Assembly: GCF_022631235.3 (NCBI RefSeq)
Contig: NZ_CP093310.2
Span: 1-64,000 of the forward strand
Direction of reading: 5' to 3'
Source of the DNA: Psychrobacter raelei
GTDB lineage: Bacteria; Pseudomonadota; Gammaproteobacteria; Pseudomonadales; Moraxellaceae
Length of the DNA: 64,000 nucleotides
The position numbers were made by a program, and so were the translations under genes. The notes below the pieces were generated by a model. It worked only from the letters and a program-made list of their open reading frames with translations, was not told where the DNA came from and searched no databases. Shown here piece by piece: positions 39,478 to 48,909 of this stretch; position 1 is the first letter of the stretch; each line of letters starts with the position of its first letter.

Positions 39478-40527
39478 CTAACCATTAGTCAACTGCGTCA
39501 TGAGCTCATTAACCGATAATGCTTGAACCTGACTCACCCCTTGCCCTGCCCACAGTGACATATACTCTGGATTATTGGCTGTCGCGGCTGCCGCTCGCAT
39601 CGGCTGAGTCATGGCATTGAGCTGAGGGTAGGCGGGCAGGGTCTCGTTATCATAGGAGCTAAAGCGCTCAAGATAGTCATTCATTAAACCGCGTGCCTGC
39701 TTGCCTGAGAACAGGCGAGTCAGGCGAGTTTGTGCCCGACGTTCACCCTGGGCAGCTTTCAATAACTGTGCCTTATATAGGTCGCTGACACCGCTTTCAG
39801 TCGTGGTCAAAAATGCCGTCCCCAGCTGTGCCAACTGCGCACCTGCTGCCTGTACCGCTTTAATCGCTTCAGCGCTCATAATGCCGCCTGCCGCAATAAG
39901 CGGCACATCGGTCACCGCCTTGGTCTGCGTAATTAGCGTCAGTAAACCCAGTGGGTCTTGCTGACTTTGGGGCAGCCAGCCGCCACGATGCCCGCCAGCT
40001 TCGACCCCTTGCACACAGACCGCATCGGCTCCGATATCTGCCCAGGCTTTGGCTTCTAACGGATGGTTGGCGGTGCCCACTACTTGAGTGCCAACCGCAT
40101 GTAACGCTGCCACTTGGGCCTTGCTAATAATACCAAAGGTAAAGCTGGCCACAGGAACCGGATTGTTGAGCAGTACTGCAAACTGGGCTTCAAAAGATTG
40201 CGCCGGATGAGAAGGCAAATCCACTGGTATATTAAGCGTATCGTAATGCGCCTGTAACCACTCTGGCATCGGCGTATCAAAAGTAGTCGACTCAGCTTTT
40301 GATAGCACCATCAGATTCACTGCAAACGGCTTGTTAGTAAGCGCTTTGATTTGGTTAATCTGCTCACTAATCTTACTAGGTGCAGTGGTACCCGCACCCA
40401 AGCTGCCCAATCCACCGAAGTTACTCACCGCAGCGATAAGCTCAGGTGTGGTCGCACCGCCTGCCATCGGCGCTTGGACGATAGGGCAGGTTAGGTTTAG
40501 GTCAGATAATAGGTTTTTGGTGCTCAT
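39478..40527 (-). CDS. Nitronate monooxygenase family FMN enzyme
   Basis: FMN-dependent TIM-barrel enzyme of the nitronate monooxygenase / 2-nitropropane dioxygenase family, which detoxifies alkyl nitronates such as propionate-3-nitronate. Over 349 residues I see CPIVQAPMAGG near residues 14-24, then GADAVCVQGVEAGGHRGGW near 168-186 with the catalytic His. The phosphate-binding AAGGIMSAEAIKAVQAAGAQLAQLGTAF-type segment follows at about 210-240. The start has GGGG before ATG. It is monocistronic. Confidence 0.93.
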   Translation of the reverse strand: MSTKNLLSDLNLTCPIVQAPMAGGATTPELIAAVSNFGGLGSLGAGTTAPSKISEQINQIKALTNKPFAVNLMVLSKAESTTFDTPMPEWLQAHYDTLNIPVDLPSHPAQSFEAQFAVLLNNPVPVASFTFGIISKAQVAALHAVGTQVVGTANHPLEAKAWADIGADAVCVQGVEAGGHRGGWLPQSQQDPLGLLTLITQTKAVTDVPLIAAGGIMSAEAIKAVQAAGAQLAQLGTAFLTTTESGVSDLYKAQLLKAAQGERRAQTRLTRLFSGKQARGLMNDYLERFSSYDNETLPAYPQLNAMTQPMRAAAATANNPEYMSLWAGQGVSQVQALSVNELMTQLTNG

Positions 40528-40709
40528 GCTGACCCCTTTTGATTTTTTATAGTTGGAGAAAAGTGCGCATGAGTAACTTTAGCAGAACTAAGGCTGATAA
40601 GGGATGCATAGTGCTTATTTAATTCGTGAATAGTATGTATATGGTTGAGTATGATACATAAAGTATTCAAGCTGTGTTAAAACAGAGTGAAATAAATATT
40701 AATTTGATA

Positions 40710-41153
40710 ATGAAGATTACAGCCATGCCACTCAAAAAATTCCTGATAGTTTTTATCCCAAATTTTTTGGTTTATGTAAGCTATATCATCTATGAAATAA
40801 CAATTGCTAATAACGCGGATGTTAGAGGATGGTGGCCGTTAGCACTCATCTTTATTGTGCTATTCCATGGTATCGTTAGCGTCGTCTATTGTGTTATTGA
40901 CCGGATTTCACCTTCGGCCTACTGTTATACAGATGTGTACGGTGTAATGTTTACTTTGCCTTTCGTAATAAGTGTTCTTATTGATGAGACTTGGAAGCCA
41001 ATTGATTGGTATGCAGTCAATATGGGAGAGGCCCAATTAACGACGTTACAAGCAATAGTAAATAGCACCTTTTACTTCCCCGTTATGGCAGGATTGATTC
41101 TATTGAGTCATTTTATTATTAGATGGTCAGTGCATTCAAAATCTAGTCGATAG
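40710..41153 (+). CDS. Membrane protein of unknown function
   Basis: About 147 residues from MKITAMPL, with four predicted helices. The start is uncertain: a GTG at 40674 would extend it, and the ATG at 40725 has GAAG upstream. I recognise no family. It is the first of four small plus-strand genes (40.7-43.0 kb) that precede the GmrSD-like nuclease. There is no terminator between this and the next gene. Confidence 0.6.
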   Translation: MKITAMPLKKFLIVFIPNFLVYVSYIIYEITIANNADVRGWWPLALIFIVLFHGIVSVVYCVIDRISPSAYCYTDVYGVMFTLPFVISVLIDETWKPIDWYAVNMGEAQLTTLQAIVNSTFYFPVMAGLILLSHFIIRWSVHSKSSR

Positions 41154-41205
41154 GTGTATTGTCTTATCATAGAATGAAGCAGAGATACTTTTTTTGGAGT
41201 CAGTT

Positions 41206-41847
41206 ATGAACCCTACACTTATCTTAAATATATCTCCTAAATTTATTTGCCTATTAAAAGAGGCGGTCGCATATCGAATCAATGCTATGCAGCAGCTAAT
41301 AGATAATCCAAACACATCAGAGGAAGCCTTAGAAGAGATTGATTATGCGAATGACCAGATGGTTTTAGATAAGGTGGCTCATGAATTAAACAACCCAAAT
41401 AACCAAGTTGAAGCCGCGTTTTATCAATTAAATAGAAACCAAGAAAACACTGAACTTAAATTACAAGCATTCGGTAAGCCGATAGCAGATGATGAGCAAT
41501 TAAGTTTGGTTTTTTCCGCAAAATCTTGGGAGGAAGCAGAACAAATTAAGAATCAGTTTTTAGGGTTTGAGCCTTACAAACCGATGCCAGAAAGCATTGT
41601 CGCCACTCAAACTCACTACTTCCAAGACAAGCAAGGCATTATTCATGAAATAACCGTAACCATCTATCAGCCGCAGCAATTTGGCAATACTTGGCAATGT
41701 GATTATGAGCTTTCAGGTTATGGCGAAGAACGTTATAAAACAATTCGTTCCTTAGATAGTTTTGAGGTTACTGAGCGAGCAATTGCTAATCTTAAAGAAG
41801 AATTAAAACAGTTTGCACTTGATTGCCCTAGTCTAAGAAGAGTTTAG
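41206..41847 (+). CDS. Soluble protein of unknown function
   Basis: 213 residues, hydrophilic and without signal peptide, so probably cytoplasmic. The start at 41206 is set by GGAG seven bases upstream. Acidic helical sequence (SEEALEEIDYANDQMVLDKVA) is followed by a beta-rich half with repeated aromatic residues (HYFQDKQGIIHEITVTIY). No catalytic motif and no family I can name. Confidence 0.65.
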   Translation: MNPTLILNISPKFICLLKEAVAYRINAMQQLIDNPNTSEEALEEIDYANDQMVLDKVAHELNNPNNQVEAAFYQLNRNQENTELKLQAFGKPIADDEQLSLVFSAKSWEEAEQIKNQFLGFEPYKPMPESIVATQTHYFQDKQGIIHEITVTIYQPQQFGNTWQCDYELSGYGEERYKTIRSLDSFEVTERAIANLKEELKQFALDCPSLRRV

Positions 41848-41895
41848 CAATAACTGCTATTCATACCGCTTTCAATAGTAGGAATATTTAGAATT

Positions 41896-42537
41896 ATGAA
41901 GCTTTTATTCCATAAGCTCACTTGTATAAGCCTAATATTCGTCTCAAATATTTGCTTTGCTTGTATGCCACTAGCGCCCAGTAGCACTCTATTGGGTCGC
42001 TTGCAAAGCGTTGAGCCTAACAGTCAGATTCAGTCTTACACCCTGGACAAAACAGGTTATATGCTACGCCTTTTTGCTCCTAAGTTTGCTTTTGGCTCTG
42101 TGTTTGATCGGCTTGGCACAGAAGCTCCGCAACAGCTGGAGGCCACCTTCAACCCCAGTAATGTAAAGCCGCAAGATATGATTATCGCGTTAGTTGATAC
42201 TTATGACAGTGCTCAGTCCTCCTCGTATAGAGTCTATGCTATTGCACCAGTCACTTGCCATAATGACGTTATAAAGCTTGGTAGGCCTATCTTCGCTCCC
42301 GATAACCCAGGATGGAACCGACTAACTGAGCAATGTGGAGCCAGTCAAGAGGCCGGTATTTTGGATGGGTTTGTTGGTGAGAAAAGCCAAGCCGATTATT
42401 TAGCAGACTTACAGGCCAAATATCCGACTTGCGAGACGCTGGATGCTGCATTTATGAATAATCAGCCTTCTCAGAGTAGTTTTAACCCTAACCACAAAAG
42501 GTTTTGGCAGTGGTTTAAGGGGTTCTTTGGGTCGTAG
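41896..42537 (+). CDS. Secreted or lipid-anchored protein of unknown function
   Basis: 213 residues. An N-terminal signal peptide (KLLFHKLTCISLIFVSNICFA) is followed at once by Cys, so it could be a lipoprotein or a periplasmic protein with disulfides (Cys also near 118, 152 and 181). The last 20 residues are aromatic and basic (HKRFWQWFKGFFGS). AGGA precedes the ATG. I do not recognise the family. Confidence 0.65.
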   Translation: MKLLFHKLTCISLIFVSNICFACMPLAPSSTLLGRLQSVEPNSQIQSYTLDKTGYMLRLFAPKFAFGSVFDRLGTEAPQQLEATFNPSNVKPQDMIIALVDTYDSAQSSSYRVYAIAPVTCHNDVIKLGRPIFAPDNPGWNRLTEQCGASQEAGILDGFVGEKSQADYLADLQAKYPTCETLDAAFMNNQPSQSSFNPNHKRFWQWFKGFFGS

Positions 42538-42570
42538 TCTAAGGGTAGGCTTGATAGGAAGAGGGCGCCA

Positions 42571-42996
42571 ATGCCAGAGATGGTTTTTTATTCTAAGATA
42601 GATTTATGGATACATGGGGTATTCATTGTCACTACTCTGGTGGTACTGGCATTACCGTATTTGTATTACAAAAGCCGCCGTGAGGTGTCTTTTATACAAA
42701 GCGTATTTATGATGTTGCTACCGATGCTATTTAGTCTGGGAATGTTATTACCCAGCTATTTTCATACGGTATATACGATTGATGATCACCAATTGTTGGT
42801 CAAAAGCGGACTATTTAAATGGCAGGTGCCGTTGTCTGATATCGATTATATTGCCCCCACACATAGCATCTTGTCTGCGCCTGCGTTGTCTATGGATCGA
42901 TTGGCTGTCCATTATGGCGATAAGCGTGTTGTTGTGTCACCCAAAGATAAACAGCAGTTTGTTCAGGCAATAAAAGAGCGTCAAACGGTGCAGTAA
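42571..42996 (+). CDS. Membrane-anchored bacterial PH-domain (DUF1200-like) protein
   Basis: 141 residues: two predicted N-terminal helices (about 12-30 and 45-66), then a PH-like domain. The latter shows the bPH_6 pattern, TIDDHQLLVKSGLFKWQVPL, then SDIDYIAPTHS and SAPALSMDRLAVHYG, then VVSPKDKQQFVQAI. This matches SunI/YnzG-like and DUF1200 proteins of unknown or immunity-related function. GAGGGCGCCA precedes the ATG, 34 bases after the previous gene. Confidence 0.8.
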   Translation: MPEMVFYSKIDLWIHGVFIVTTLVVLALPYLYYKSRREVSFIQSVFMMLLPMLFSLGMLLPSYFHTVYTIDDHQLLVKSGLFKWQVPLSDIDYIAPTHSILSAPALSMDRLAVHYGDKRVVVSPKDKQQFVQAIKERQTVQ

Positions 42997-43220
42997 TTGG
43001 GGTGTGGGCTTAAGTGACATTAAAATTAAGTGTTTGATGAACCTTTGAATAAATATATTAAGTTAAATTCTCTCCGACTGGATAGTGGTATGCATAAATG
43101 GGGGTTTAATACTGCTTATCGTCTAGCCTAGAAACTAAGTTATACCTATAATGATAATAATGAGCTAAATTTAATTTTTATAATGATTTGATTAGATGAA
43201 AATAGAGTAGGGATAGGTGA

Positions 43221-45284
43221 ATGAAAGCAAACGAAACAAAAATTCAAGACTTTTTATCGGCAAATAAAACAAGATTTGTGATACCTATCTATCAACGAAA
43301 TTATGATTGGTCAACCGCTCAGTGTAAACAGCTTTTAGATGATATCTTACATATTGGCACAGGTTATGAACTTGCTCATTTTATTGGGAGTGTTGTTTAT
43401 GTTCATGATGATATTTATACGTCATCCAAGATTAAAGAGCTGTCAATTATTGATGGTCAGCAAAGACTAACCACGTTAACGCTAATCTATTTAGCTATAT
43501 ATCATCTAGCTATAGAAATGGAGGATGAGAACCTAAAAAGTGAAATCTATGAAACCTACTTAGTTAATAAGTTTGTGCCTGAGTCGGAGAAGTCAAAATT
43601 ACGTCCTACACAAGATAATCTGGCGGCACTTAATTATTTATTGAGAGCAGATGCCACAGAGGAGTTTAGTAAATACTCAAAAATTACTGAAAACTTTGAT
43701 TACTTTAAAAGCCGAATTAATGAGCAAAATTACGAAACGGTTTTAGAGGGATTGTCTAAATTAATGGTAGTCGAGATATCATTGGAAAGGCAAAAAGATA
43801 ATCCACAGCGTATTTTTGAGAGCCTCAACTCTACTGGGCTAGAGTTATCACAAGCAGACTTAATCAGAAACTATATTTTAATGGGGCTGACTCGAGAGAG
43901 CCAAAATCGTATTTATGAGGATTACTGGAAGTTAATAGAAAACCTAGCAAGAGATGAAAATCGTAATATAAGCAAGGTATCTGATTTTATCAGAGACTAT
44001 TTAACTCTTATTAGTAATAAAATTCCAAATAAAAATAAAGTGTATGAAGAGTTTAAGAACAAGTTTCCTACATCAGATATTGCTGAACTAGAAGATATTT
44101 TGTCACCTATAAAATCACTGGCTAAATTCTATAATAAATTGATAAATCCTAGGAATGAAGCAGATAGTGATATACGTCGACAGCTTGAATATATTGACCA
44201 GCTTGAAATAAAAGTCGCTTATCCATTTTTGATTAAAGTATATGAAGACTACGCTAATGGCATTATCTCTAAAAATGATTTCCTAGCCATATTGAGCTTT
44301 GTGCAGTCATATGTGTGGAGGCGATTTGTTATTAGTCTGCCTACGAATGCGTTAAATAAGGTGTTTATGACACTTTATGAGAAAGTGGATAAGGATGATT
44401 ATTTGGAGTCAATTCAGAAACATATTGCTAAGCGTAAAGGCAGTCATAGAATGCCTCAAGATTCTGAGGTGATAGAGGCTCTAAAACATAAAGATGTGTA
44501 TAACATCAAATCAAAAAATAGACTATACCTATTCAGCAGGCTAGAAAACTTTAATAATAATGAAGTGGTCACAATTGAGGGTAATTCAGATATAACTGTT
44601 GAGCATATATTTCCACAAAAGCCGAGTCATGCGTGGAAGTCGCAGCTATCTGATATAGAGATTAGAGAAATGAAAGATGAGTATCTTCATACTCTTGGCA
44701 ATCTCACCTTATCAGGCAACAACGGCAGTTTAGGTAATAAAGATTTTATTAGTAAAAGAGATATTCCAGACAAAGGCTACAGAGACAGCAGGTTATGGTT
44801 GAATAGATATTTGTCTGAGATTGATGTTTGGAATATACAAAATTTAGAAAATAGATTCAATATCTTGGCTGAAAGGTGTTTGAAAGTCTGGCCATACCCT
44901 GATGTAGATATTGAAGAGTATGATGAGAGTTTGGAGGAAGTCAGTATTTTTGAGGCTGAAGACCCAACACATAAAAAAATAGATTACGCAGTATTGTTCG
45001 GCCAAAAAATAAATTTAGTAAACATGGCTGATTTATATATGAAGGTACTAAGCTATTTGTTTGAACAAAACCCTGAGTTGTTCTTCAATACTGACTTGGC
45101 CGAGAAAATTGAATTGGTAAAGATTACTAACCAAGATAGACTTAGACAGCCTAAGAGTATTAATCCGACATATGTTATAGAAACAAATCTTAGTAATGTC
45201 AATAAGTTTGAGCGAATTAAATATGCTTTGGAAGTTTTTGAAGCCGAAGATGAGCTAACTATTAAGTATGCTGATGAAAGCTAA
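43221..45284 (+). CDS. GmrSD-like DUF262/DUF1524 restriction nuclease
   Basis: 687 residues fusing the two halves of GmrSD-type (type IV) restriction enzymes. The N-terminal DUF262 has IPIYQRNYDW (residues 21-30), the nucleotide-binding IIDGQQRLTTL near 76-86, and the block IFESLNSTGLELSQADLIRN. The DUF1524 HNH-type nuclease has VEHIFPQKP with the catalytic His near 461 and LHTLGNLTLSGNNGSLGN near 490. A C-terminal domain of about 120 residues is unassigned. Known relatives cut DNA with modified bases, but the target here is unknown. The gene is visibly AT-rich and solitary. Confidence 0.9.
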   Translation: MKANETKIQDFLSANKTRFVIPIYQRNYDWSTAQCKQLLDDILHIGTGYELAHFIGSVVYVHDDIYTSSKIKELSIIDGQQRLTTLTLIYLAIYHLAIEMEDENLKSEIYETYLVNKFVPESEKSKLRPTQDNLAALNYLLRADATEEFSKYSKITENFDYFKSRINEQNYETVLEGLSKLMVVEISLERQKDNPQRIFESLNSTGLELSQADLIRNYILMGLTRESQNRIYEDYWKLIENLARDENRNISKVSDFIRDYLTLISNKIPNKNKVYEEFKNKFPTSDIAELEDILSPIKSLAKFYNKLINPRNEADSDIRRQLEYIDQLEIKVAYPFLIKVYEDYANGIISKNDFLAILSFVQSYVWRRFVISLPTNALNKVFMTLYEKVDKDDYLESIQKHIAKRKGSHRMPQDSEVIEALKHKDVYNIKSKNRLYLFSRLENFNNNEVVTIEGNSDITVEHIFPQKPSHAWKSQLSDIEIREMKDEYLHTLGNLTLSGNNGSLGNKDFISKRDIPDKGYRDSRLWLNRYLSEIDVWNIQNLENRFNILAERCLKVWPYPDVDIEEYDESLEEVSIFEAEDPTHKKIDYAVLFGQKINLVNMADLYMKVLSYLFEQNPELFFNTDLAEKIELVKITNQDRLRQPKSINPTYVIETNLSNVNKFERIKYALEVFEAEDELTIKYADES

Positions 45285-45299
45285 TATTTATCGAGCAAG

Positions 45300-45331
45300 A
45301 AAAAAGAGCCGTCAATCGATGGCTCTTTTTT
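45300..45331. terminator. Bidirectional terminator between the nuclease and MATE genes
   Basis: AAAAAGAGCC and GGCTCTTTTT form a stem that can extend inward through G-U and TC/GA pairs. Its A and T runs serve both convergent genes. Confidence 0.85.
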
Positions 45332-45355
45332 ATTTAAAACCGATGAAACCCACCC

Positions 45356-46867
45356 TCAAGACCGACGAGCTGCAACTTGCTGATCCTCTAAAGGCTCCCA
45401 CGCCGTAGTGGAGGCCACATCACGACAAGAGGCGCTACAGCTTCCCTGAGCACGGTAGCCCTCAGTGATTTGAGCCGCTTCTTTGGGCGGTAACACCTGA
45501 CCTTTACGCCATTTGCCATGTAGATATAGCCCTGCACCCATAACCGCAGTCGCCACCATCCCCGCAGGGAACGACAGCCACAATGCATCGGCGCCAAGCC
45601 AGGAGTAGAAGCCAAAAGCAAAGCCAAGACGTACCGGATACATAGAGATGACCATCACCATCAATGGCCAAATCACATAGCCATTTGCTCGCATCGTACC
45701 AAAGAATACCTGAGCTATCCCGAAGAATAAAAACCCCCACGTCGCCATAATCTGAATATGACTGGCGATGGGCAACGCAGTACTGTCAGTGCCCAAGAAT
45801 AAACTTAATATGGATTTATCGAATAAAGTCAGTGCTCCGATAAGTAGACCTGTCAATAATACGTTAAAAATAAGCCCCCAACGGGTGATGTCAGAGACCC
45901 TATGCCATTGGTTGGCACCGATATTTTGGGCCACCATAGCACTGGCTGCGGCACTGAGCGCCATTGCTGGCATCTGCACATAGGTCCAAAGCTGCTGAGT
46001 GGCACTATAGGCTGCGGTCGTCTGCACCCCTTCGCGGTTAATCAGCGAGAGCATAGTCAATGCGGCCGAAGAGATGACTATCATTTGTAGACCCATCGGC
46101 AACCCTTTAGAAAACATCGAGGCAAGAATACCTCGATCAGGGCGCAAAAAGCGTAAGTCAGACCTATTAAGAGCAAGTACTGAGCCGCGCAAATACAGGG
46201 TGATAATCATACCAATCAGCGCCAATGTATTGGCAACAGCCGTCGCAAAGGCTGAGCCAAAGATGCCCCACTCAGGAAAAGGACCAACGCCGATGATAAG
46301 CAGAGGCGTCAAAATCAAATCTATAGCCACCGACAGCGCTATAAACCAAAGCGGGGTTTTAGAATCGCCCGTTCCTCGTAGCGCCATCATCATCAAAGTG
46401 AAGGTGAGGGTGATCGGCATGGCCACAAAAATCATGCGCAGATACGTCAATGCCAAATCAAAGGCACTGCTTGGCGTGCCTAATATATCGAGCAAGTTGG
46501 GCGCAAATAGCCAGCCTATAGTAGCCAATATGGCACTGATAGGAATAATACTGCCAAGGGCTGTGCCGAGCGTGCGCTTGACCATCACGTTGTCACGCTG
46601 TCCCATGGCTTGCCCAATCAAGATGGTAGAGGCCATACCGAAGCCAAACACAAAAGAGATCAAGATGAACATGACAATATTGCCGTTGGCGGTGGCGGCC
46701 AGTGCTTCTTCTCCCAAAAATCGGCCCACCCAGACCGCATTTATCGACCCATTTAACGACTGCAGTATCGACGACCCCAATGTGGGAAGTGCGAACAGCA
46801 GCATGGTTTTGGCGATCGACCCTTGGGTGAGATCGAGTTGTTTATTAGGGGTGGTTTTTTGACTCAA
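45356..46867 (-). CDS. MATE family multidrug/sodium antiporter
   Basis: Multidrug and toxic compound extrusion transporter; the substrates are unknown. It has 503 residues and twelve predicted helices in two MatE halves, starting LTQGSIAKTMLLFALPTLGSSILQSL. The C-terminal tail of about 40 residues is polar and contains CSASC. The start is a TTG: AAGGA lies six bases upstream and no better ATG is nearby. Flanked by terminators on both sides, it stands alone. Confidence 0.93.
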   Translation of the reverse strand: MSQKTTPNKQLDLTQGSIAKTMLLFALPTLGSSILQSLNGSINAVWVGRFLGEEALAATANGNIVMFILISFVFGFGMASTILIGQAMGQRDNVMVKRTLGTALGSIIPISAILATIGWLFAPNLLDILGTPSSAFDLALTYLRMIFVAMPITLTFTLMMMALRGTGDSKTPLWFIALSVAIDLILTPLLIIGVGPFPEWGIFGSAFATAVANTLALIGMIITLYLRGSVLALNRSDLRFLRPDRGILASMFSKGLPMGLQMIVISSAALTMLSLINREGVQTTAAYSATQQLWTYVQMPAMALSAAASAMVAQNIGANQWHRVSDITRWGLIFNVLLTGLLIGALTLFDKSILSLFLGTDSTALPIASHIQIMATWGFLFFGIAQVFFGTMRANGYVIWPLMVMVISMYPVRLGFAFGFYSWLGADALWLSFPAGMVATAVMGAGLYLHGKWRKGQVLPPKEAAQITEGYRAQGSCSASCRDVASTTAWEPLEDQQVAARRS

Positions 46868-47030
46868 TGTGGATCCTTGTACGTCATCTGGGGCCTATTA
46901 AATAACAGGCCAGTAAATGCAATGGTTTATCATAGAGGATAAAACCCATAGCGTCTTTAATAGAGCTGTAATCATATTTATCCGCCATTTACACTAGGCT
47001 CTCGTTAGGATGTCATAAAGAGATTTCAAT

Positions 47031-47060
47031 AAAAAAGAGCTTACCGGTTGCGATAAGCTC
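47031..47060 (-). terminator. Terminator after the PepSY gene
   Basis: On the minus strand GAGCTTA and TAAGCTC form a stem followed by TTTTTT, about 70 bases after the PepSY-TM stop. Confidence 0.75.
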
Positions 47061-47130
47061 TGATTGGTTTGCAGTGCTGGTTTATGCCACTATGAATAAT
47101 CGACTATAGGCTAAACCATCTTATCTTGGC

Positions 47131-48666
47131 CTACTTAAGCAGCCTTTTTAATACAGGGACTCGGCCGATAATTACAAAGTCGAGCACCGCAATGGCCACA
47201 ATGGCAATAATAGCGGTGGGAAAAATCACCGATACTATCAATAAGATAATGGCCAATCCCCAAGGGATATCGCCTTTGCTCGGTGGCGGATTTAGGCCTG
47301 ATTTTTGAGTTGCAGCGGTATTAAGCTTACTGGGACGGCGCTGCCACCACATAACATAACCACTGATACATATGGTAATGACCGACAGACAAAATAACAC
47401 ATTGGCCATTAAGCTCCACAGTCCCAAAGTGCCCATATGAATGGCATTGCCTGCGGCCATAAATTTACCAAAGGCATTGTAATCCTCGAAGCGAATATCA
47501 GCCAATACCTTGCCCGAATAGCGATCTATATGCATGGTGCGATCCGCCATTGGGCTTGGCATATCATAGCTCATCGAGTCTTGACTCAAGGTCCAGACGC
47601 CGGTTTCACCTTGCGGCAAATTAAGCTGATAGCGGCCCTCAAACCCACTGTCACGGGCAAATCTGTCTACAGTATCTAGAGTTATCGGTAAGCTTGGGTC
47701 AATGCCTTTTTCACCAAGCGTGGAGCCTGACGTTGGCATAGGGGTTAGCTCAAGAATCCAAGGCACTTCTTTTATGCCACTGCTGTTTAGAGCCTCGCCG
47801 TGGGTAGGGGGTAGGGTGGAGGCGGGCATAGGCCCATTGCCCCATTTGCCGGCTGGGAACTGACTCCATGCCTGCACCACCTTACCGCCCCAGATACCTG
47901 CCCAGGCCATACCCGACACACAAAATAGCAATAACAAAACAGACAGCCAAGTGCCTAAAGTGGCGTGTATGGTGACGAAGGTTGAGCGTTTGTTGTTTAG
48001 CTTGGCATCTGGAATCAGCATGGCTTTGATCGATTTACGGCGGTACCACCACAGATACCAACCCGTTAATACCAATAGCGTGGTGAGTGATGCTGCAGTC
48101 TCTAGCAGATAATCACCAACTTTTCCGATAAGCAAATCAGAGTGGATATTGTCAAAGGTATGGTAAAGGTTGCTGTCGCTAGGGGCGATTTTTATGACTT
48201 TTGCGCTATAAGGGTCGACAGCGACCATGGTCTGGCCTGTCTCTGAGCCCACGCGAAATAAAGCCACATTGTGATCGCTTTTGGGCGCAATATATTGCTT
48301 TAGCGTGCCATCAGGGACAGCGCTCAAAGCACTATGGGCCTGTACCGATACAGGCGTTATCGTGTCTTGTTTGGAGACAGTGAGCAGCTCATTATTTGGC
48401 CCCACTGTATTGGCCATAAACAGCATACCCAGCGCTGATAACGAGAGTATGAGTAAAAAAGGCGCAATAAACATGCCGGCATAGAAGTGCCATCGCCAAA
48501 TAGTGGCGTATTTTTTATTGTTTTTGCCATCACCTCTAGCTGGCTTATTAATATTGGGCTTGGCAGTGGTGTGTAAAGGAGCAAGAGGCTTGTTGAGCGG
48601 ATTATTTGCCGGCGTATCGGCAAGGCCATGTAAAGGGGGATTTGACGGAATGTTTGACGGGCTCAT
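47131..48666 (-). CDS. PepSY-associated TM helix (iron-uptake reductase-like) protein
   Basis: About 511 residues from MSPSNIPS at 48666; a TTG at 48681 would add five. A Pro/Asn-rich N-terminal tail of about 50 residues precedes IWRWHFYAGMFIAPFLLILSLSALGML, the hallmark first helix. About five helices in all carry His residues suitable for haem (HFYAG, IHSDL, IHATLGTW, AIHMG). PepSY segments lie between the helices. Relatives often reduce ferric siderophores in the inner membrane; that role is inferred, and no siderophore receptor is adjacent. Confidence 0.88.
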   Translation of the reverse strand: MSPSNIPSNPPLHGLADTPANNPLNKPLAPLHTTAKPNINKPARGDGKNNKKYATIWRWHFYAGMFIAPFLLILSLSALGMLFMANTVGPNNELLTVSKQDTITPVSVQAHSALSAVPDGTLKQYIAPKSDHNVALFRVGSETGQTMVAVDPYSAKVIKIAPSDSNLYHTFDNIHSDLLIGKVGDYLLETAASLTTLLVLTGWYLWWYRRKSIKAMLIPDAKLNNKRSTFVTIHATLGTWLSVLLLLFCVSGMAWAGIWGGKVVQAWSQFPAGKWGNGPMPASTLPPTHGEALNSSGIKEVPWILELTPMPTSGSTLGEKGIDPSLPITLDTVDRFARDSGFEGRYQLNLPQGETGVWTLSQDSMSYDMPSPMADRTMHIDRYSGKVLADIRFEDYNAFGKFMAAGNAIHMGTLGLWSLMANVLFCLSVITICISGYVMWWQRRPSKLNTAATQKSGLNPPPSKGDIPWGLAIILLIVSVIFPTAIIAIVAIAVLDFVIIGRVPVLKRLLK

Positions 48667-48790
48667 GAGTGGATATTCCAATATTCTGCCTAATAACAGC
48701 AGTTAACTCAATAGGATCTGTAGCAAAGCAAGGCAGGTATTCTACACCTCTCATGGGTATTTTTATAATGCGAATTTGGCCCATTTTTGC

Positions 48791-48826
48791 ATCGAATGTT
48801 TTAAATACATCGAATATTTTAAATAC
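48791..48826. repeat. Two tandem 18-bp repeats upstream of the PepSY gene
   Basis: ATCGAATGTTTTAAATAC (48791-48808) is followed directly by ATCGAATATTTTAAATAC (48809-48826), with one difference. Lying about 125-160 bases before the PepSY start, they could be paired protein-binding sites. Confidence 0.85.
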
Positions 48827-48837
48827 CAAATTACAGT

Positions 48838-48875
48838 TACACCCACAACCACAACCACAATCACAGTCACAGCCA
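48838..48875. repeat. Hexameric CCACAA/TCACAG tract
   Basis: About six units of a 6-base motif, shifting from CCACAA to TCACAG. It is low-complexity DNA likely to vary in length. Confidence 0.75.
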
Positions 48876-48876
48876 T

Positions 48877-48909
48877 AAAAAAAGAACCCACAGTATCGGA
48901 GTTCTTTTT
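48877..48909 (-). terminator. Terminator after the thioesterase gene
   Basis: AAAAAGAAC and GTTCTTTTT form a stem with a 15-base loop; on the minus strand it ends in a T run. Confidence 0.7.

Noticed and set aside
46074..46862. 262-codon frame antisense to the MATE gene
   Set aside because: Long only because the opposite strand codes for a membrane protein; its translation is low-complexity and lacks a ribosome site.
48669..48878. 69-codon frame ending in QPQPQSQSQP
   Set aside because: The ending is the translated hexamer tract; no good start signal and no family.
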